Below are positions 59,982-64,000 of a stretch of 64,000 nucleotides of DNA, piece after piece (position 1 is the first letter of the stretch; every line of letters starts with the position of its first letter). The DNA is from Roseomonas elaeocarpi. Its GTDB lineage: Bacteria; Pseudomonadota; Alphaproteobacteria; Acetobacterales; Acetobacteraceae. The notes below the pieces were generated by a model. The model saw only the letters and a list, made by a program, of their open reading frames with translations, ran no database searches and was not told where the DNA came from. Made by a program: the position numbers and the translations under genes. The stretch lies in NCBI RefSeq assembly GCF_042433915.1, contig NZ_JBHLUN010000015.1, forward strand, positions 124,001 to 188,000. Direction: 5' to 3'.

Positions 59982-60713
59982 TCAGGCCGCCTTGCGGTTG
60001 TCGACGATGAGGCTGTTGGCGAAGAGCCAGAAGCCCATGAAGCTCAGGAAGAAAATCACGTCGCGGGCGGAAATGACGCCGCGCGAGAAGCCCGCGAGAC
60101 GGTCGGTGACCGAAACGCCGCGCGCGACCTCGGACAGGGCGGGCAGGTTGCGGTCCAGGAAGTCGCCCACGATCTGCGACCCGGCGGCCGCGAACAGGAA
60201 GCACACCGCCACCGCGAGCACGAAGGCGATCACCTGGTTCTTGGTCGCGGCACTCAGCGCCGAGCCGACCGCGAGGTAGGCGCCGGCCACGAAGAGGCAG
60301 CCGAGATAGCCCGCCGCGATCACGCCGTTGTCGGGGGACCCCAGAACGTTGACGGTGATCACCAGCGGGAAGGTGAGGGCGAGTGCGATGGCGCAGAAGG
60401 CCCAGGCCGCCAGGAACTTGCCCAGCACCGCCTGCCACTGCGCGATCGGCAGCGTCAGCAGCAGCTCGATCGTGCCCAGCCGACGCTCCTCGGCCCAGAG
60501 GCGCATGGTGATGGCCGGCACCAGGAACAGGAACAGCCAGGGCACGAACTGGAAGAAGGGCGTGAGGTCTGCCGTGCCGCGCGCGAAGAAGCCGCCGAGC
60601 GAGAAGGTCAGCGTGCCCGATAGTACCAGGAAGATCACGATAAACACGTAGGCCACGGGCGTGGCGAAGTAGCCGCCGAGCTCGCGCCCGGCGACGGCGA
60701 GGATGTTGCGCAT
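59982..60713 (-). CDS. ABC transporter permease (GldF-like, ABC-2 type)
   Basis: 243-residue permease with six hydrophobic spans, the first at YFATPVAYVFIVIFLVLSG. The family segment MRLWAEERRLGTIELLLTLP, conserved in ABC-2 permeases, follows the second span. The ATG overlaps the ATPase gene stop by one base (TGATG). The GldG-like gene starts seven bases after its stop. It forms the export channel with the ATPase. Confidence 0.92.
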   Translation of the reverse strand: MRNILAVAGRELGGYFATPVAYVFIVIFLVLSGTLTFSLGGFFARGTADLTPFFQFVPWLFLFLVPAITMRLWAEERRLGTIELLLTLPIAQWQAVLGKFLAAWAFCAIALALTFPLVITVNVLGSPDNGVIAAGYLGCLFVAGAYLAVGSALSAATKNQVIAFVLAVAVCFLFAAAGSQIVGDFLDRNLPALSEVARGVSVTDRLAGFSRGVISARDVIFFLSFMGFWLFANSLIVDNRKAA

Positions 60714-61456
60714 CAGGCGGCCTCAGCGGCGGGAAGGGTCAGGTCGCGGAACACCGCATCAAGGTTCGGCCCCCGCGCCGCGAGCTGCGCCGGCGTCTCG
60801 TCGGCCACGACGCGGCCCTGGGCGATCACCACCGCCCTGGTGCAAATGGCCGAAACCTCCTCCAGCAGGTGGGTCGAGATCACGATGGCCTTTTCCGGCG
60901 CCATGCGGGTGAGGAGGTCGCGGACCTCGCGCTTCTGGTTGGGGTCGAGGCCGTCGGTCGGCTCGTCGAGCACCAGCACCGGCGGGTCGTGCAGCAGCGA
61001 CTGCGCCAGGCCGACGCGGCGCTTGAAGCCCTTGGACAGGGTCTCGATCGGCTGCAGCCGCACGCCGTGCAGCGTGGTCAGGTCCAGCGCGCGCGCCACG
61101 CGGTCGCGCCGCTCGGCACCCCGGAAGCCGCGGATCTTGGCGATGAAGCCGAGAAAGCCTTCCACCGTCATCTCGGGATAGGTGGGCGCGCCCTCGGGCA
61201 GGAAACCCAGGTGGCGCTTGGCAGCCACGGGGCGGTCCACCACGTCCTCACCCAGGATGCGCGCCGTGCCGGCGGTGGGCGTCACGAAGCCCGCCAGCAT
61301 CTTCATGGTGGTGGACTTGCCGGCACCGTTGGGGCCCAGGAAGCCCACGACCTCACCCCGATCGACCCGGAACGACACGTCGTCCACCGCGGTGAAGGTG
61401 CCGAATTGCTTGGTCAGCCGATCGATCTCGATCAGCGCGGAGGTCTCGCTCGGCAA
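60713..61456 (-). CDS. ABC transporter ATP-binding protein (GldA-like)
   Basis: 247-residue ATPase. Walker A is LGPNGAGKSTTMKML, the signature is LSKGFKRRVGLAQ, Walker B is VLVLDEPTDGLDPNQ, and the switch histidine is in VISTHLLEE. GFLPEGAPTYPEMTVEGFL is typical of the Gld/CcmA-type subgroup. It is the first gene of the five-gene operon (ATPase, permease, GldG, DUF4340, Nudix). The 165 bases downstream of the neighbouring hypothetical gene, which serve as this operon's 5' region, contain only degenerate CCGGTC/CAGTCAGG repeats. Confidence 0.94.
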   Translation of the reverse strand: MPSETSALIEIDRLTKQFGTFTAVDDVSFRVDRGEVVGFLGPNGAGKSTTMKMLAGFVTPTAGTARILGEDVVDRPVAAKRHLGFLPEGAPTYPEMTVEGFLGFIAKIRGFRGAERRDRVARALDLTTLHGVRLQPIETLSKGFKRRVGLAQSLLHDPPVLVLDEPTDGLDPNQKREVRDLLTRMAPEKAIVISTHLLEEVSAICTRAVVIAQGRVVADETPAQLAARGPNLDAVFRDLTLPAAEAA

Positions 61457-61621
61457 CGCCGGTCCCCGTTCCAGTCAGGCGCTTCCGGGTTTAGCCGCCG
61501 CCCGCCGCAAGGCAAGACCCGCGCCCGTTCCGGAGTGTGACATCGGCGCAAGCTGCGTTTCGGATGCCCCGGTCCGGACGGCTCATTCCGGCCGGCCTGA
61601 TCCGGTCAGGGCCCGGTTCAG

Positions 61622-61843
61622 TCAGGGCTTGGCGAGTTCCTGCTGGATGCGCGGAATGTCGAGCGGCAGGAGGATGACGTTGCGGATGCGCGGGTTGTTC
61701 TCGTTGCGCTGAACCGTCTGGATCGCGCGCTGCTCCGCCTTCTTCGGGTTGATGTCGATGATGATCGACAGGGCGAAGCGCTCAACCTCCTCGACGCCCT
61801 CCAGGGTGTTGAATACGACCGTCGCGGCATAGGCCTGCTTCAC
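61622..61843 (-). CDS. Short hypothetical protein
   Basis: 73-residue protein if it starts at GTG 61843, which follows GGGGGAG at 6-base spacing (ATG 61879 would give 85). Sequence segments include VKQAYAATVVFNTLEGVEEV, FALSIIIDINPKKAEQRAI and NVILLPLDIPRIQQELAKP. Balanced composition and a good ribosome-binding site argue that it is a real gene. I do not recognise a family. It lies between the Gld-type operon and recG, all on the minus strand, with about 180 empty-looking bases on each side. Confidence 0.6.
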   Translation of the reverse strand: MKQAYAATVVFNTLEGVEEVERFALSIIIDINPKKAEQRAIQTVQRNENNPRIRNVILLPLDIPRIQQELAKP

Positions 61844-62027
61844 CGTTGGCTCCCCCGGGGATGATGACGGGCGCACCATCCTCTATCCCGCCGCCGCCGT
61901 GAAGCGGCGCTCGAAGTCCTGCCGCGAAGCGGTGCGCCAGATCACGAGGCAGCAGGCAAACCCCCGTCGCGCTGCGGCGCATCAGGCTCGGCCTTGAAGC
62001 GCCCGTGATAGTCTCAGGCCGTCGCCG

Positions 62028-64000
62028 TCAGCCCGCGTGCAGAAGCTCCAGGCTGGTGTCGTGCCCGAAGAAGGGCAGCAGCCAGCGCGCCGCCGCCCGG
62101 CCGCGCTCCGTCGCGTCGAGGTGCGGGTCCTTTTCCAGCAGCAGCGTCGCATCCTGGTGCGCCATCCGCACCAGTGGCCCGTGCCGCTGCGGGTCCGCCA
62201 GCCGACGCCCGAGCAGCCCGGCCTGCCGGGTGCCCAGCGCGTCGCCGCCGCCGCGGTGGTTCAGGTCCTCGTCGGCAATCACGAAGCCGTCCTCGGTGTC
62301 GCGCAGCACGGCGAGGCGCCGCTTCTCGCCATCGTTCAGGTCGGCCGAGGGCATCAGCAGGCAGTAGGATTGCGCGTCGCCCCGGCCCACACGGCCGCGC
62401 AGCTGGTGCAGGGCGGCAAGACCGAAGCGCTCCGCCTGCTCGATGATCATGATCGTGGCCTCGGGCACGTCCACGCCCACCTCGACCACGGTGGTGGCCA
62501 CCAGTAGCTTGGCGCGGCCGGCGGCGAAGTCCTTCAGCGAGGCTTCCCGCACGTCGAGCGCCTGGGCGCCGTGGGCGAGTCGCACCTCCTCGCCGAAGAT
62601 CTCACGCAGCGCGGCGAAGGTGGTTTCGGCGGCGACATTGTCGTGCTGCTCGCCTTCCTCGACGGCGCGCACCACCCAGTAGGCGCGGTCACCGCGGGCA
62701 AAGGCGCGGCGCAGGGCGTCCAGAACCTCCTCCCGCCGTTCCCGCGACACGATGCGGGTCACGATCGGCTTGCGCCCGGCCGGCCGCTCGGCCAGGCGGG
62801 ACACCGCCATCTCGCCCCACTGGGTCAGCAGCAGGGTGCGCGGGATCGGCGTCGCGGTCATCACCAGCATGTCGGTGTCGGCGCCCTTGCCGGCGAGTGC
62901 CAGGCGCTGCGCCACGCCGAAGCGGTGCTGCTCATCCACCACCACGAGGCCGAGGTCGCGGAAGGCCACCTTTTCCTGGAACAGGGCGTGCGTGCCCACC
63001 ACCAGCGGGATCGAGCCGCTGGCGAGGCCCAGCAGCACCCGCTTGCGTTCCTTGCCCTTCACGCTGCCGGCCAGCAGCGCGACCTCGACCCCGGCGGCGC
63101 CGGCGAGCTTGGCGAAGGTGCGCAGGTGCTGGCGCGCCAGGATCTCGGTGGGCGCCATGATCGCGGCCTGGGTTCCGGCCTCCACCGCGCGCAGCATGGC
63201 CATCAGCGCCACCAGCGTCTTGCCCGAGCCCACGTCGCCCTGCAGCAGCCGGAGCATCCGGTGCGGCGCCGCGAGGTCGGCGTCAATCTCCGCGATGGCG
63301 TGCGCCTGGGCGCCGGTGGGCTGGTGCCCGAAGGCAGCCATGGCCACCTCGCGCAGGCTGTTGTCGCCCAGCAGCGACCGCCCGGGCCGCGTCTGCGCCG
63401 CCCGGCGCACGAGGCCGATCGCCAGCTGCCCGGCCAGCAGCTCGTCATAGGCCAGCCGGTCCAGCGGCTCGTGCCCGGGGATCACCTCCGGCGCCTGAAG
63501 CAGCCGCAACGCTTCGGTGAAGCCCGGCCAGCGGCGGCGTTGCAGCAGCGTCCGGTCGCCCCATTCGCCGACACCGCTCAGCAGCGGCAGCGCCGCGGCC
63601 ATGGCCTTGCCCACGTCCTTGCCCGACAGCCCCTTCACCAGTGGCCACACCGCCTGGAGGGGCGGGATCTCGTCGGGCGGGCTGATGAACTCGGGCGGCT
63701 CCATCCGCCAGCGGTTGCCGTTGCGCCGCACCCGGCCGGACAGGGTGCGCTCGGCGCCCTCGGGAAAGCTGCGCGCCAGCCAGGGGCCGACCCAGCGGGC
63801 GCGCAGGAAGTAGGGGATTTCCACCTCCCAGCCCTCGGAGCGGCAGCGCACCACCCAGGGGCGCGACGGCGTGCCGGGCGAGGAGATGCTGTCGATCTCC
63901 ACCGGGATCGTCGCCACGTCGCCATCATTGGCCTCGCGCAGCGAGAGCACCCGCTGCCGGTCCACGTAGCGCTCGGGGATGTGGAACAGCAGGTCGATCA
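62028..64000 (-). CDS. recG: ATP-dependent DNA helicase RecG (5' end beyond the window)
   Basis: Replication-fork remodelling helicase. The reading frame continues to the window edge: bases above 63965 encode IDLLFHIPERYVD, a conserved part of the RecG wedge domain, so the true start lies outside. Motifs: Walker A LLQGDVGSGKTLVALM, motif Ia APTEILARQH, motif II VVVDEQHRFGV, motif III TATPIPRTL, motif VI QLRGRVGRGDAQSYC. The C-terminus is intact (RWLLPFFGHDTSLELLHAG). About 657 residues are visible. Confidence 0.97.
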   Translation of the reverse strand, partial: IDLLFHIPERYVDRQRVLSLREANDGDVATIPVEIDSISSPGTPSRPWVVRCRSEGWEVEIPYFLRARWVGPWLARSFPEGAERTLSGRVRRNGNRWRMEPPEFISPPDEIPPLQAVWPLVKGLSGKDVGKAMAAALPLLSGVGEWGDRTLLQRRRWPGFTEALRLLQAPEVIPGHEPLDRLAYDELLAGQLAIGLVRRAAQTRPGRSLLGDNSLREVAMAAFGHQPTGAQAHAIAEIDADLAAPHRMLRLLQGDVGSGKTLVALMAMLRAVEAGTQAAIMAPTEILARQHLRTFAKLAGAAGVEVALLAGSVKGKERKRVLLGLASGSIPLVVGTHALFQEKVAFRDLGLVVVDEQHRFGVAQRLALAGKGADTDMLVMTATPIPRTLLLTQWGEMAVSRLAERPAGRKPIVTRIVSRERREEVLDALRRAFARGDRAYWVVRAVEEGEQHDNVAAETTFAALREIFGEEVRLAHGAQALDVREASLKDFAAGRAKLLVATTVVEVGVDVPEATIMIIEQAERFGLAALHQLRGRVGRGDAQSYCLLMPSADLNDGEKRRLAVLRDTEDGFVIADEDLNHRGGGDALGTRQAGLLGRRLADPQRHGPLVRMAHQDATLLLEKDPHLDATERGRAAARWLLPFFGHDTSLELLHAG

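Overview
This window is about 64 kb of very GC-rich chromosome. It fits an alphaproteobacterium, most likely an Acetobacteraceae member of the Roseomonas type. The supports are an alphaproteobacterial LexA box (GTTC-N7-GTTC), an acidic insertion in the GyrA C-terminal domain that I associate with alphaproteobacteria, the gene families present, and heavy use of 1-4 base start/stop overlaps. I see no insertion sequence, prophage, integron, CRISPR array or rRNA. This is ordinary housekeeping and metabolic chromosome, with one tRNA and both window edges cutting genes (tamB on the left, recG on the right).

Layout. At 1-5.7 kb is tamB-tamA (outer-membrane assembly, minus strand), whose 5' end abuts a divergent M20 amidohydrolase. 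At 5.7-18.7 kb are single genes: an HSL-type esterase, a Pat-like acyl-CoA-synthetase/GNAT protein acetyltransferase, an XRE regulator, hydroxypyruvate isomerase, an AI-2E-family permease, CreA, gamma-glutamyltransferase, YraN and ComM. At 18.8-25.1 kb is a tightly coupled peptide ABC importer operon led by a DUF1028 protein, with an 8-bp tandem repeat between the binding protein and the first permease. At 25.3-27.2 kb is a small membrane protein-XpaC-TelA operon. At 27.3-33.7 kb are YidB, a cytochrome P450, a CHAP-domain secreted protein, RidA, a lipoprotein operon and a glycosyltransferase-like protein.

At 33.7-39.1 kb is a minus-strand operon of molybdenum-hydroxylase maturation genes: coxG, coxD (MoxR ATPase), coxE (VWA), an XdhC protein split into two genes, and a MoeA-MocA fusion. 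The enzyme they would mature is not in the window. At 39.4-44.9 kb are DUF192, an MBL-fold hydrolase with a DUF815 ATPase, yajC, Fe-type superoxide dismutase, an NDUFAF6-like squalene/phytoene-synthase homologue and a two-TM protein. At 45-52.7 kb is a DNA-maintenance block (uvrA and ssb divergent around an SOS box, then gyrA, coaD and a periplasmic cyclophilin). At 52.8-56.4 kb are tRNA-Lys, a GT2-GtrA plus GT39 lipid-linked glycosylation pair, and msrP. At 56.5-61.5 kb is a Gld-type ABC export operon ending in a Nudix hydrolase. Then come a short conserved-looking hypothetical gene and recG.

In my judgement the most noteworthy items are the intergenic short tandem repeats (periods 8, 13, 15 and about 14 bp), the NDUFAF6-like pseudo-synthase, the cox accessory operon without its enzyme, the small TM protein coupled to XpaC-TelA, and a hairpin that would mask the ridA ribosome-binding site. 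I did not find a clearly new defence system or mobile system.
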